Of a DNA stretch of 64,000 nt, positions 54,994 to 63,223 are shown one piece after another. The notes under the pieces were generated by a model. The model did not search any database. It had not been told where the DNA came from and saw nothing but the letters and a program-made list of their open reading frames with translations. Origin of the DNA: Thermophilibacter immobilis. GTDB lineage: Bacteria; Actinomycetota; Coriobacteriia; Coriobacteriales; Atopobiaceae. The stretch's first letter is position 1, and every line of letters begins with the position of its first letter. Both the position numbers and the translations under genes were made by a program. The DNA lies in assembly GCF_015277515.1 (NCBI RefSeq), contig NZ_CP063767.1, positions 124,001-188,000 on the forward strand, in the 5' to 3' direction.

Positions 54994-57036
54994 GTGGCGC
55001 GCAAGAAGCCGCACCATGGAAACCGTCGTCGCGGCTCAGGGCGCCGCGCGCCCGCCCAGCGTCAGACGCTCGAGGGAACACTCGTGCTCACGCGCGCGGG
55101 GGTGGGGCACGTCGAGACGCCCGAGGGCAGCTTCGACCTGGCACACCGTGGCCAGCGCGAGGCCATGAACGCAGACGTGGTCCAGATCGTGCTCGTGGAG
55201 GGTCGGGGTTCCCCGCGTGCCGTGGTCCGCTCCGTCGTGAAGCGGGCCACGAGCACCTTCCTGGGCCGATTCTCCCACGCAGGGCCTCTCGGCGCCGTCA
55301 CCCCGCTCGACGCACGCCTGGGGCACGACTTCTTCGTAGTTCCCGAGGACGCGAGCCCGCAGCGCCTTGGGGCGGGGGAGGACGACGTCGTGGTCGCGCG
55401 GATCACGGAGTACCCCACGAGGCAAAGCGCGGCCGTGGTGACCCTGGAGCGCCGAGTGGGCTCCTCTGACGAGCTTGACCTTGACGTCGAGGCCGTGATG
55501 GCCTCCTTTGGCCTCGCGGGGGACTTTCCCGCCTCCGCGCTCGACCAGGCCGAGGGGATCGAGGTGTGCCCCGGCGAGGCTCTGGCCTCAGACCCGCGTC
55601 GTCGTGACCTGCGCGATCTTCTCTGCGTGACCGTTGACCCCGCCGACGCGCGCGACTTTGACGACGCCGTGAGCGCGCGTCGCCTGCCTCGGGGAGGCTT
55701 CGAGGTGGGCGTCCACATCGCGGACGTCTCCCGCTACGTGGAGGCGGACTCACCGATCGACAACGAGGCCAAGAGAAGGACCTGCTCGGCCTACCTGGTG
55801 GACCGCGTGGTTCCCATGCTTCCCGAGAGGCTTTGCAATGACGTGTGCTCGCTCGTCCCCGAATCCGATCGCCTGGCCATGAGCGTCCTTATGCGCCTGG
55901 GCTCATTGGGTGAAGTCGAGCGATCCCACGTTGTGGCCTCGGTGATCTGCTCGTCGGCGCGCCTTGACTACGATACTGTCGACGCCTTGCTTGAGGGGCA
56001 TGTGTCAGAGGGCGACCTGCCCTGCGAGGGCTCCTGCGCCCACGAGGTGGCCGAGATGCTTTCTATCCTGGACGAGGTGCGGGACCTGCGTGAGCAGGTG
56101 CGCCGCAGGCGAGGGGCCCTGGACTTCGACACCGTGGAGTCCCGTGTAACGCTCGATGCCAAGGGCGTTCCAACGGGCGTCTCGGTGCGTCGTCGCACGC
56201 GGGGGACGGGCCTCGTCGAGGAGGCCATGCTCGTGGCCAACGAGTGCGTGGCTCGCATGCTCGCGGACGCCGAGGCCCCGGCCGCCTACCGCGTCCATGA
56301 GCGTCCCCTTCCCGAGGACCTGCGCGCCTGCGCTCTGCCCCTACGCGAGCTGGGACTGCTTGAGGGCGACGCCGCATCGGGCCTGCTCGCGGGTGACCCC
56401 TTTGCGATTCAGGACGTGCTTGCGCGCGCGCGTGGCACCGAGGGGGCCTACCTCGCGAGCGCCCTGCTCCTGCGTGCCCAGAGGCGCGCCGTCTACCTTC
56501 CCGTCAACGAGGGGCACTATGCGCTCGGGGCCTCGGCCTACTGCCACTTCACCTCCCCGATTCGTCGCTATCCCGACATGCTCGTGCACCGCGCGCTCAA
56601 GGCGCTCATCTCCGGCAAGCTCGAGGGGCACGCGATGCGGGTTCAGGCGGCCGCGCTTCCCCAGCTCTGCGGCACGTGCTCCGAGCGCGAGCGTGCCGCC
56701 GACGCCGCGGCGCGCGCCTCGCAGAAGATCAAGATGGCCGAGCTCTTCTCGACTCAGGTGAGACAGGGATTTGCGGGACGGGTCAGCGGCTGCGAGCGCT
56801 ACGGGCTCTTCGTGACGCTCGACGAGTCCAGGGCCGAGGGGCTTCTCCCCGTCCGGGCTCTGGGGACCGAGTGGTTTTCCTATGATGAGGAGCGCATGAC
56901 CCTCACCGGCGAGGAGACGGGCGAGGTCTGGGGCCTGGGCCGTCGCGTCGTGGTGGAGGTCGCGGGCACGAACAAGGCGCGAGGGCAGATTGACTTTGCG
57001 CTGAGCGCTCGACCGACACCGCGCCCTGAGCAATAA
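54994..57036 (+). CDS. rnr: Ribonuclease R family exoribonuclease (RNB domain)
   Basis: 680 residues. 3'-5' exoribonuclease that degrades structured RNA and, with tmRNA-SmpB, faulty mRNAs. Basic N terminus, cold-shock-type domain, RNB catalytic domain with the Asp cluster DARDFDDA at 218-225, HIADVSRYV, and HFTSPIRRYPDMLVHRAL, and a C-terminal S1 domain (GFAGRVSGCERYGLFVTLDESRAEGLLPV). GTG 54994 follows GGGAGGAG; the in-frame GTG at 54949 is within the terminator hairpin. Its closeness to smpB and ssrA fits the trans-translation link. Confidence 0.93.
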   Translation: MARKKPHHGNRRRGSGRRAPAQRQTLEGTLVLTRAGVGHVETPEGSFDLAHRGQREAMNADVVQIVLVEGRGSPRAVVRSVVKRATSTFLGRFSHAGPLGAVTPLDARLGHDFFVVPEDASPQRLGAGEDDVVVARITEYPTRQSAAVVTLERRVGSSDELDLDVEAVMASFGLAGDFPASALDQAEGIEVCPGEALASDPRRRDLRDLLCVTVDPADARDFDDAVSARRLPRGGFEVGVHIADVSRYVEADSPIDNEAKRRTCSAYLVDRVVPMLPERLCNDVCSLVPESDRLAMSVLMRLGSLGEVERSHVVASVICSSARLDYDTVDALLEGHVSEGDLPCEGSCAHEVAEMLSILDEVRDLREQVRRRRGALDFDTVESRVTLDAKGVPTGVSVRRRTRGTGLVEEAMLVANECVARMLADAEAPAAYRVHERPLPEDLRACALPLRELGLLEGDAASGLLAGDPFAIQDVLARARGTEGAYLASALLLRAQRRAVYLPVNEGHYALGASAYCHFTSPIRRYPDMLVHRALKALISGKLEGHAMRVQAAALPQLCGTCSERERAADAAARASQKIKMAELFSTQVRQGFAGRVSGCERYGLFVTLDESRAEGLLPVRALGTEWFSYDEERMTLTGEETGEVWGLGRRVVVEVAGTNKARGQIDFALSARPTPRPEQ

Positions 57037-57085
57037 TGAGAGGACAGATAAGAGGCTCGGGAAGTTCCGGCCGCAGGGAGGGCAG

Positions 57086-57949
57086 ATGGAGCAGACAGGA
57101 TTGACGGACGAGCTCGACCGCGCCGAGGGGCTCATGGTCCAGGGGCAGCCCGACGCCGCCGTGGAGCTTCTCGCCCGTCTGGCGGAGGACGTCGAGGAGT
57201 ACGTGGACAAGAACTGCCCCACGACCGACGAGGTGCAGTGGTTCAGCTTCCCCGCGATCTTTGAGCGCCTCGCATATCGACGCGTGGAGAACGACCCGCG
57301 CGAGCTGCGCGATGTGGGAGAGCCGCTCGACCGTCTCTATGGGGACCTCGCGCTCGCCAGCGTGCAGGTGGGCGACTACGGCGAGGCCGTCGAGGCGCTC
57401 AAGTGCGCCGTCCGCTGGAACCCCATGGACTGCGGCTCCCGGCTCAACCTCGCCGACCTCTTTCGCGTGAACGGGAACATGCAGGAGTATCTCGCGCTCA
57501 CCTATAGCGTCTTCGAGCGCGCGAGCGACGTGCGCCACCTCGCGCGCGCCTTCGCGAACTTCGCAGGATGGTTTGAGACCTCCGAGAAGCCGCGCGCTGC
57601 TGCGGCTGCCCTGCATGCCGGGCGGATGCTTGGCGCATCCGACTCCGCGCTCGACGCGGCGCTTGAGCAGGCGACGGGGACCGATCACGACCCCGACCTC
57701 GTGTCTGACGCCGAGATCGGGGAGCTTCTTGGCAACGAGGGGCTCCCTGACGGTGCCAACGCCGAGATCGCGATCTGCCTGCTCATGTGCGCGGGCGACG
57801 CCGCCCATGCCGACGAGCGCGAGCTTGCCGCCAGCCTCACGCTGCGCGCGCGGGACCTGGTGGGGGAGCCGGCGGCGCGCGCCCTTCTCGAGCTCATCAA
57901 CGCCGACGAGGACGAGGGCGAAGAGGACGGTAGCGATGCAGCCCACTAA
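57086..57949 (+). CDS. TPR-like hypothetical protein
   Basis: 287 residues, all-helical. A TPR-like stretch is visible (LYGDLALASVQVGDYGEAVEALKCAVRWNPMDCGSRLNLADLFRVNGN). N-terminal part also repeats helices (AEGLMVQGQPDAAVELLARL). Acidic C-terminal tail. No signal peptide or span, so cytoplasmic. GGGAGGGC ribosome site; overlaps smpB by 14 bases, so the two are translated together. Function unknown. Confidence 0.85.
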   Translation: MEQTGLTDELDRAEGLMVQGQPDAAVELLARLAEDVEEYVDKNCPTTDEVQWFSFPAIFERLAYRRVENDPRELRDVGEPLDRLYGDLALASVQVGDYGEAVEALKCAVRWNPMDCGSRLNLADLFRVNGNMQEYLALTYSVFERASDVRHLARAFANFAGWFETSEKPRAAAAALHAGRMLGASDSALDAALEQATGTDHDPDLVSDAEIGELLGNEGLPDGANAEIAICLLMCAGDAAHADERELAASLTLRARDLVGEPAARALLELINADEDEGEEDGSDAAH

Positions 57950-58409
57950 GCGCGAGAAAAAGACCATCGCCCGGAACCGCTCCGCACGCCACGAGTACTT
58001 CATCGACGAGACCTTCGAAGCGGGCCTCGTGCTCACGGGCACCGAGGTCAGGAGCCTGCGCGAGCGCGCCTGCCAGATCACTGACGCCTTCTGCCTGGTC
58101 AGGGGCCATGAGATCTGGCTGCATGGCGTGCACATCCACCCGTACTCCAACGGGGGCGTGTGGAACGTCGACCCCGACCGCAAGCGCAAGCTCCTCATGC
58201 ATCGTCATCAGATTGACTACCTCGACGGCAAACTGCGTCAGAAGGGTCTCGCGCTCGTGCCGCTCGAGCTCTACTTCGACGATCACAACCGCGTTAAACT
58301 GTGTCTGGGCCTCGCGCGAGGCAAGAAGCTCTACGACAAGCGCGCTGATATGGCGCGCCGCGACTCCGACCGAGAGGTTGCCCGCGCAATCAAGGAGATG
58401 AGCCGCTAG
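57936..58409 (+). CDS. smpB: SsrA-binding protein
   Basis: 157 residues. Binds tmRNA and brings it to stalled ribosomes. ARNRSARHEYFIDETFEAGLVLTGTEVRSLRE, VHIHPYSNGGVWN, RKRKLLMHRHQI, and the basic C-terminal tail (GKKLYDKRADMARRDSDREVARAIK) that enters the decoding centre. ATG 57936 chosen at the family N terminus; the longer frame upstream shadows the TPR gene. ssrA lies 1.7 kb downstream. Confidence 0.96.
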   Translation: MQPTKREKKTIARNRSARHEYFIDETFEAGLVLTGTEVRSLRERACQITDAFCLVRGHEIWLHGVHIHPYSNGGVWNVDPDRKRKLLMHRHQIDYLDGKLRQKGLALVPLELYFDDHNRVKLCLGLARGKKLYDKRADMARRDSDREVARAIKEMSR

Positions 58410-58461
58410 AGCACCGGTTCGGGCGTGTCTGAGGGGACCGCTCGAAAGGAGAGGAGAGGGT

Positions 58462-58968
58462 ATGGACGCCACCGCACTGTTCAAGTTCTCGTCGGGTCTC
58501 TACATCGTGTCAGCCAACGACGGGGAGTGCGTCTCCGCCTGCCTGATCAACACGGGCCTGCAGCTCACGTCAAAGCCTCTTCAGGTCTCGGTGACGGTCA
58601 ACAAGGAGAACTACACGGCGCACGTCATCCAGAAGGCCGGGCACTTCTCGCTTGCGGTCGTGGACGAGACGGCGGACATGACCTTCGTGGGACGCTTTGG
58701 CTTTAGGACCTCAGAGACGTGCGACAAGTTCGATGGCGTCGCGCATGCGACGGCCTCCACGGGAGACCTCTATCCCACCGAGCACGTCTGCTCCTACGTG
58801 GCCTGTCGCGTGGTCAAGACCTTTGACGTAGGTACTCACCTGGTATTCGTTGGGGAGATGACGGACGCGGGCAACCTCTCGTCCGAGCCTCCGATGACCT
58901 ATGCGTACTATCACGGCACGCTCAAAGGCAAGACGCCCGAGAAGGCATCCTCCTACGTGGAGGTATAA
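58462..58968 (+). CDS. Flavin-reductase-like FMN-binding split-barrel protein
   Basis: 168 residues. Flavin_Reduct fold: FKFSSGLYIVSANDGECVSACLINTGLQLTSKPLQVSVTVNKENYTAHVIQKAGHFSLAVV, VGRFGFRTSETCDKFDG, and HLVFVGEMTDAG. It matches the N-terminal module of high-molecular-weight rubredoxins from anaerobes (NAD(P)H or FMN electron transfer). AAAGGAGAGG ribosome site. A rubredoxin gene follows 86 bases later, so the pair looks like a split version of that protein, probably for oxygen or peroxide defence. Role inferred. Confidence 0.88.
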   Translation: MDATALFKFSSGLYIVSANDGECVSACLINTGLQLTSKPLQVSVTVNKENYTAHVIQKAGHFSLAVVDETADMTFVGRFGFRTSETCDKFDGVAHATASTGDLYPTEHVCSYVACRVVKTFDVGTHLVFVGEMTDAGNLSSEPPMTYAYYHGTLKGKTPEKASSYVEV

Positions 58969-59054
58969 GCGAGCACGACCACCGCGGCGGCGAACAGCGC
59001 AGCCGTTGTGATAGCATTTGCCAAGGTATTCAAGAGGGCGAGAGAGGAAGAACT

Positions 59055-59198
59055 ATGGCTGACGAGAAGAAGCAGTACACGTTCCGTTGCACCGTCTGCG
59101 GCTATGAGGTTACCGTCGACACTCCCGAGCTGCCCGAGGACTTCGTGTGCCCGGTTTGCGGCGTCGGCCCTGACATGTTCGAGCTTGTCGAGGACTAA
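59055..59198 (+). CDS. Rubredoxin
   Basis: 47 residues: MADEKKQYTFRCTVCGYEV...PEDFVCPVCGVGPDMFELVED. The two Cys pairs (CTVCG and CPVCG) bind a single iron. Slightly shorter than the usual 52-54 residues between motifs. AGGAAG ribosome site before ATG 59055. Electron carrier, presumably partner of the upstream FMN protein. Too short to be found by ORF-length filters. Confidence 0.93.
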   Translation: MADEKKQYTFRCTVCGYEVTVDTPELPEDFVCPVCGVGPDMFELVED

Positions 59199-59219
59199 CG
59201 GCTGATTTTGCGTTTGCGA

Positions 59220-59250
59220 GGGGCGGTCTCCTTGGGAGGTCGTCCCTTCT
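59220..59250 (+). terminator. Terminator after rubredoxin
   Basis: 12-bp stem with three wobble pairs (59220-59231 with 59235-59246), loop TTG, then TTCTTC. Confidence 0.6.
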
Positions 59251-59316
59251 TCGTATCGCGCATGCCTACCGTGGTGGTGCGGCATCATTGATCTTAAGAA
59301 GGGCAAGTCTCGTTTC

Positions 59317-60021
59317 ATGAAGCGTGCCAGGCAGTCGTCAGAATCCCTTGAGCTCGCGGTTTTTCTCGCCCTTTCGGGCGGTCTCATGGACGCCTATTCC
59401 TACTTGGGACGCGGCCAGGTCTTCGCCAACGCCCAGACGGGCAACATGCTGCTGCTCGGCGTGAGCCTTGCCCAGGGGGACCTGGAGCGCTGCCTGCGCT
59501 ATGCGCTGCCCGTTGCCAGCTTTGCGGCGGGGATTGCCCTGGCGCACAACATTAAGCTGCTCGCACGCCTTGAGCACCTCCACTGGAGGCAGCTCGTGCT
59601 CGTGATCGAGGCGCTCATCCTGGTGGCCGTGGCCTTTGTCCCGACTGACTACAACCTTCTGGCCAACAGTCTCACCTCCTTGGCGTGCGGCATACAGGTC
59701 CAGGCGTTTCGCAAGCTGCACGGGCGCGCCTTTGCCACGACGATGTGCATCGGCAACCTGCGCAGCGGGACCCAGGAGCTCGTGACCTATGCGCACACCC
59801 ATGAGCGCGAGCGGCTCGAGGCCGGCCTCGTCTACTACTTCGTGATTGGTTGCTTCGTGCTGGGGGCCTTGGTCGGCAGCGTCCTGCTCGCAATCCTGGA
59901 CCTGCGTACGATCCTGGTGAGCCCGGCTCTGCTCTCGGTGGCGTTTGCGCTCATGTTCGTGGACCGCGAGAGACGTTGCGAACAGCGTCGCGCGGCAGAG
60001 GGCGAAAACCGGGTAGAATAG
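59317..60021 (+). CDS. YoaK-family DUF1275 membrane protein
   Basis: 234 residues, about six spans. Family motifs: GGLMDAYSYLGRGQVFANAQTGNMLLLGV near the N terminus and CGIQVQAFRKLHGRAFATTMCIGNLRSGTQEL in the middle. Function of the family is unknown. The ribosome site is weak (AAGGGC, 14 bases upstream). Confidence 0.9.
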   Translation: MKRARQSSESLELAVFLALSGGLMDAYSYLGRGQVFANAQTGNMLLLGVSLAQGDLERCLRYALPVASFAAGIALAHNIKLLARLEHLHWRQLVLVIEALILVAVAFVPTDYNLLANSLTSLACGIQVQAFRKLHGRAFATTMCIGNLRSGTQELVTYAHTHERERLEAGLVYYFVIGCFVLGALVGSVLLAILDLRTILVSPALLSVAFALMFVDRERRCEQRRAAEGENRVE

Positions 60022-60089
60022 AACAGCAGTCGCGCGAGCGGCCCGTACTTTGACAATCGCATGGTGGCAGCATCCTCGCACCATCTCAT

Positions 60090-60465
60090 GGGGGTGACTG
60101 GTTTCGACAGGGTGGGTCTGAGATGGGCAGCAGGCCGTGGTCTCCTCGCCACGCTAAACAGGGGTACCGTCAAATTGAATTGACGACAACAACGCTTTTG
60201 AGCCTCAGCTGGCTCTCGCTGCTTAGTTTTAACTAACTAACCAGCGCGTCAAACCGGAGGTTGCTCCCGCCTCCGGGGCGGCGTCATCCTAGGGAGATGC
60301 ACGAGCGGACGTGGCTGGTATGCCGCTCGCCAAGATCGAACCAGCTGGGACGTCGCGCGCGGGTCACCGGGTGCGCGTCGTCTAAGATCTAACCGGTAAC
60401 TGAGCCTGGAGACACCTGTCAGGGATTTGCTTTGGACCGGAGTTCGATTCTCCGCACCTCCACCA
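60090..60465 (+). ncRNA. ssrA: Transfer-messenger RNA (tmRNA)
   Basis: 376 nt, one-piece tmRNA. The 5' GGGGGTGACTGGTTTCGACAG and the 3' GTTCGATTCTCCGCACCTCC-ACCA form the tRNA-like end; the acceptor arm pairs GGGGGTG with CACCTCC, and CCA is encoded. The tag frame 60182-60226 reads DDNNAFEPQLALAA then TAG; ALAA is the usual protease-recognised end. Rescues stalled ribosomes together with SmpB encoded 1.7 kb upstream. Confidence 0.96.
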
Positions 60466-60475
60466 TGTACACTCG

Positions 60476-60506
60476 CGGTCGCTCTGATGCAGAGCGACCG
60501 TTTTTT
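60476..60506 (+). terminator. Rho-independent terminator of ssrA
   Basis: 11-bp perfect stem CGGTCGCTCTG/CAGAGCGACCG, loop ATG, then TTTTTT. Confidence 0.92.
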
Positions 60507-60573
60507 GTGCGACGGGTGGCCGGCTTCGGAGACCGCGGTACCATACCCCAGAAGGCAGCGGCAGGGAGGATCC

Positions 60574-61470
60574 GTGAAAGACGAGAAGACCGACATCCCC
60601 GCTCTCGTGCTCGAGGGCGGCGGCTTCAGGGGAATGTTCACGGCTGGCGTGCTCGACGTGCTCATGGAGCGCGGCCTCACGGGCTTCTCGAGCATGTGGG
60701 GCGTCTCGGCCGGAGCAATCAGCGCTGCGAACTTCCGCTCCGGCCAGATTGGTCGCACGATGCGCGACATGCTGGCCTTCCGCGACGACCGACGCTTCAT
60801 GTCGCTGTGGTCGTTTGCGTCGACGGGCAACATGGCCGGTGCGGACTTCATGTACGACAAGGTCCAGAATCATCTTGACCCCTGCGATACGGACGCCTTC
60901 AATGCGAGCGAGTTGCCCGCCTACGTGGTCGCTTCCGACGTCACCTTTGGCACGGCGGCCTATCTGCCCCTGTTCCACTTTCCCGAGGACGTCATCAAGG
61001 TCCGTGCCTCGGCATCGCTGCCGGGAGTCTCAACCATGGTCGAGATTGAGGGCCATCGCTACCTGGATGGCGGAACGACTGACTCCATCCCATTCGAGGT
61101 GGCGATGGGGCTTTCCGGCGCTCGCGAGGTAGAGGGCCACGTTCCGGCCTCCCGCGCGCTCGTGGTGCTCACGCAGGACCGTGCCTACGAGAAGGGACCC
61201 AGCACCGAGGCGCTGGTCCTTCGCTCGCATCGCTACGATCGTTACCCCTACTATCTTGAGGCGCTCTCCACGCGCGGCCAGCGCTACAACGCGCAGCGCG
61301 CGCGGCTCTGGGAGCTGGAGCGCTCCGGGACGTGCCTGGTGCTTGCTCCCGAGAAGCCCGTCGAGGTGCGCACCAACGAGCACGAGGGCGAGCCGCTGCT
61401 CACGCTCTATCTGTCGGGTCGGCGTCAGGCCGAGGCGCGTCTCGCCGAGATAGACGCGTTTCTCGCCTGA
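60574..61470 (+). CDS. Patatin-like phospholipase family protein
   Basis: 298 residues, GTG start after GGGAGG (60563-60568). Serine hydrolase with a Ser-Asp dyad: oxyanion loop EGGGFRGMF, nucleophile elbow GVSAGAISA, and YLDGGTTDSIP with the catalytic Asp. Similar to the YjjU type of cytoplasmic patatins. The frame upstream of 60574 overlaps the tmRNA and is not coding. Substrate unknown. Confidence 0.9.
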   Translation: MKDEKTDIPALVLEGGGFRGMFTAGVLDVLMERGLTGFSSMWGVSAGAISAANFRSGQIGRTMRDMLAFRDDRRFMSLWSFASTGNMAGADFMYDKVQNHLDPCDTDAFNASELPAYVVASDVTFGTAAYLPLFHFPEDVIKVRASASLPGVSTMVEIEGHRYLDGGTTDSIPFEVAMGLSGAREVEGHVPASRALVVLTQDRAYEKGPSTEALVLRSHRYDRYPYYLEALSTRGQRYNAQRARLWELERSGTCLVLAPEKPVEVRTNEHEGEPLLTLYLSGRRQAEARLAEIDAFLA

Positions 61471-61488
61471 TGTCGATTTCTGGGGCGC

Positions 61489-62280
61489 TCACGCTTGAGT
61501 ACGCGTGAGGTCGCGCGCGGAGTCGGGAAACGCTGCCCGCAGTCGCTCGAACGCCTGACAGGCCCTGTCCGGCACGTCCACGTGAGCGATGAAGTTCGCA
61601 CCGAGGGGACCATAGCCCCCTGGGGTGTCGATGAGCCGGGACATCTCGCCCATGAGGAGCGTCCGATAGCGCTCGGGCTCCCACATGCCCAGGGGCTCCG
61701 GCGCAAAGGCGGTCGCGTCGCCCCACACGACGAGGCGCGTCTGATAGGCGGCGTAGTTGACCACCCGCACCTGAGGCTCCTGGAGGCGCAGGGTCGCGTC
61801 AAGGCGCCGCTGCAGCGTCGCATCCTGGATGAGAAGGACGCTCGTGGGCTCGAGCCCACGAGCCCGAAGCAGCTTGAACAAGAACGCGATGTTCTCGCCC
61901 GAGTTGGTTGAGCGCGTCTCCAGGAGGTCAGCGGCGAGCCCGTGGCGCGTGCGCAGATAGGCATCGAAGATCTCCGCCTCGCTCGCGTCATCGGAGAAGT
62001 CCAACGGTTCCCAGAGCTCGCGGGCGCGCGCCCGAAAGGTCGCGGTCGTGTGACCGGTGCCACCCACCAGGGCATAGGTGCGTGCTACGTGCGCTTGCAT
62101 GGCCTCTGCCATCACGTCTGCCCCGGAAGGGATGGTGCCTCCCGTGAGGATGGCCACGTCAACCTGGCCATCGGGCACCCCGGCCGCCTCCAGGGTGCAG
62201 CGATCGAGCGACGCAACGTCGCGCATGCCCGTGAAGGCAGCGAGGGTATTGAGGTTACGCGCGGTCTCGGCAGGGCCCAT
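61489..62280 (-). CDS. DUF218/YdcF-like protein
   Basis: 263 residues. A YdcF-like core: VDVAILTGGTIPSGADVM, TYALVGGTGHTT, LETRSTNSGENIAFLFKLLRARGLEPTSVLLIQDATLQRRLDATL. YdcF proteins bind S-adenosylmethionine in vitro; roles are poorly known. ATG 62280 is chosen because it follows the gntR stop (62288) closely; the frame is open upstream but there overlaps gntR. Probably co-transcribed with gntR. Confidence 0.8.
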   Translation of the reverse strand: MGPAETARNLNTLAAFTGMRDVASLDRCTLEAAGVPDGQVDVAILTGGTIPSGADVMAEAMQAHVARTYALVGGTGHTTATFRARARELWEPLDFSDDASEAEIFDAYLRTRHGLAADLLETRSTNSGENIAFLFKLLRARGLEPTSVLLIQDATLQRRLDATLRLQEPQVRVVNYAAYQTRLVVWGDATAFAPEPLGMWEPERYRTLLMGEMSRLIDTPGGYGPLGANFIAHVDVPDRACQAFERLRAAFPDSARDLTRTQA

Positions 62281-62287
62281 GGTCTTC

Positions 62288-63082
62288 TCAGCCTTGTCTG
62301 GTGGGGACGATGCCCGCGTGCGTGGAGCCGTCGCGCTGCAGCGACACCTCATATTGGTTGCGGTCGCCGGGAGCCACGATGCGCGAGCACTCGAACGTCT
62401 CGCCTCCCGAGTCCGACGTCGAGCGGCGGATGATGAACGTGGGGTCCCCCTCGGCGCAGCCCAGCTGGCGCGCGTCGACTCGCGAGAGGCGCGCGGCCTC
62501 GTAGGTCTCGTGCGCGCCTTGGGCGATCCGCCCGGTCGCCTCGGTGATGAGCGCGTAGAGCGAGCGTGTGAGCTGCTCCTCCTTGAGGTTGGGACAGAAG
62601 TGGCAGGGGATCCAGGCGGTCTCGAGCAGGATGGGCTCGCCGTCGGCAAGCCTCAGACGGCAGATCTCGAAGACGTTCGTCTGGGGGCCTATCCCCAGAC
62701 GCTCCGCGACCCAGGCGCTCGGCTTGGTGACGCTGAACCCCAGGACCTTCGAGGTGGGATTCATGCCGAGTTTGAGCATCTCCTCCGAGAAGTTGTGGAC
62801 TGTGTCGAGACTGCGGGGAAGCTTGGGCTCGGCGACAAACGAGCCCCTCCGGGGACGGCGCACCACGCGGCCCGCGTCGACGAGCTCCGCGTAGGCCTTG
62901 CGCGCCGTGGTGCGCGAGACCCCCAGCGCGTCGCAGAGGGTCTCCTCGGTGGGGAGGGGGTCGCCGGGATGCAGCGTTCCGTCTAAGACGAGCTGCGCAA
63001 GCCCCTCCGAGAGCTGACGATAGAGCGGCTTGCCCGACAGGGGGTCAAGCGTGACGCTTGCGGCTATTTTTGTGCCGTCCAC
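62288..63082 (-). CDS. GntR-family (HutC/UTRA type) transcriptional regulator
   Basis: 264 residues, GTG start after GGAGG. N-terminal winged helix (PLYRQLSEGLAQLVLDGTLHPGDPLPTEETLCDALGVSRTTARKAYAELVDAGRVVRRPRRGSFV) and a C-terminal UTRA effector domain (FSEEMLKLGMNP, LLETAWIPCHFCPNL, ETFECSRIVAPGDRNQYEV). Divergent from deoC; the gap holds a near-palindromic site. Effector is likely a small phosphorylated metabolite, as for other UTRA regulators. Confidence 0.93.
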   Translation of the reverse strand: MDGTKIAASVTLDPLSGKPLYRQLSEGLAQLVLDGTLHPGDPLPTEETLCDALGVSRTTARKAYAELVDAGRVVRRPRRGSFVAEPKLPRSLDTVHNFSEEMLKLGMNPTSKVLGFSVTKPSAWVAERLGIGPQTNVFEICRLRLADGEPILLETAWIPCHFCPNLKEEQLTRSLYALITEATGRIAQGAHETYEAARLSRVDARQLGCAEGDPTFIIRRSTSDSGGETFECSRIVAPGDRNQYEVSLQRDGSTHAGIVPTRQG

Positions 63083-63142
63083 GGGAAAGCCTCCGATTTT
63101 GCTTCTTCATCTACGCCAGTCTGCTAGGTTACTTCTAGATTG

Positions 63143-63168
63143 AATTGAATCATACAAATGAATCAATT
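63143..63168. promoter_or_regulatory. Candidate GntR operator between gntR and deoC
   Basis: AATTGAATCAT (63143-63153), spacer ACAA, ATGAATCAATT (63158-63168): 11-bp half-sites that match inverted at 10 of 11 positions. Lies in the AT-rich gap between divergent promoters. Confidence 0.6.
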
Positions 63169-63223
63169 AAATCAGACGCGCCAAGAAATTCTATCACGGA
63201 GCCACAAGAGGAAGGGAAACGCC

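Noticed and set aside
60427-60573. Longer patatin protein starting inside the tmRNA
   Set aside because: The frame is open, but this part overlaps the 3' end of ssrA and its terminator; GTG 60574 has a good ribosome site.
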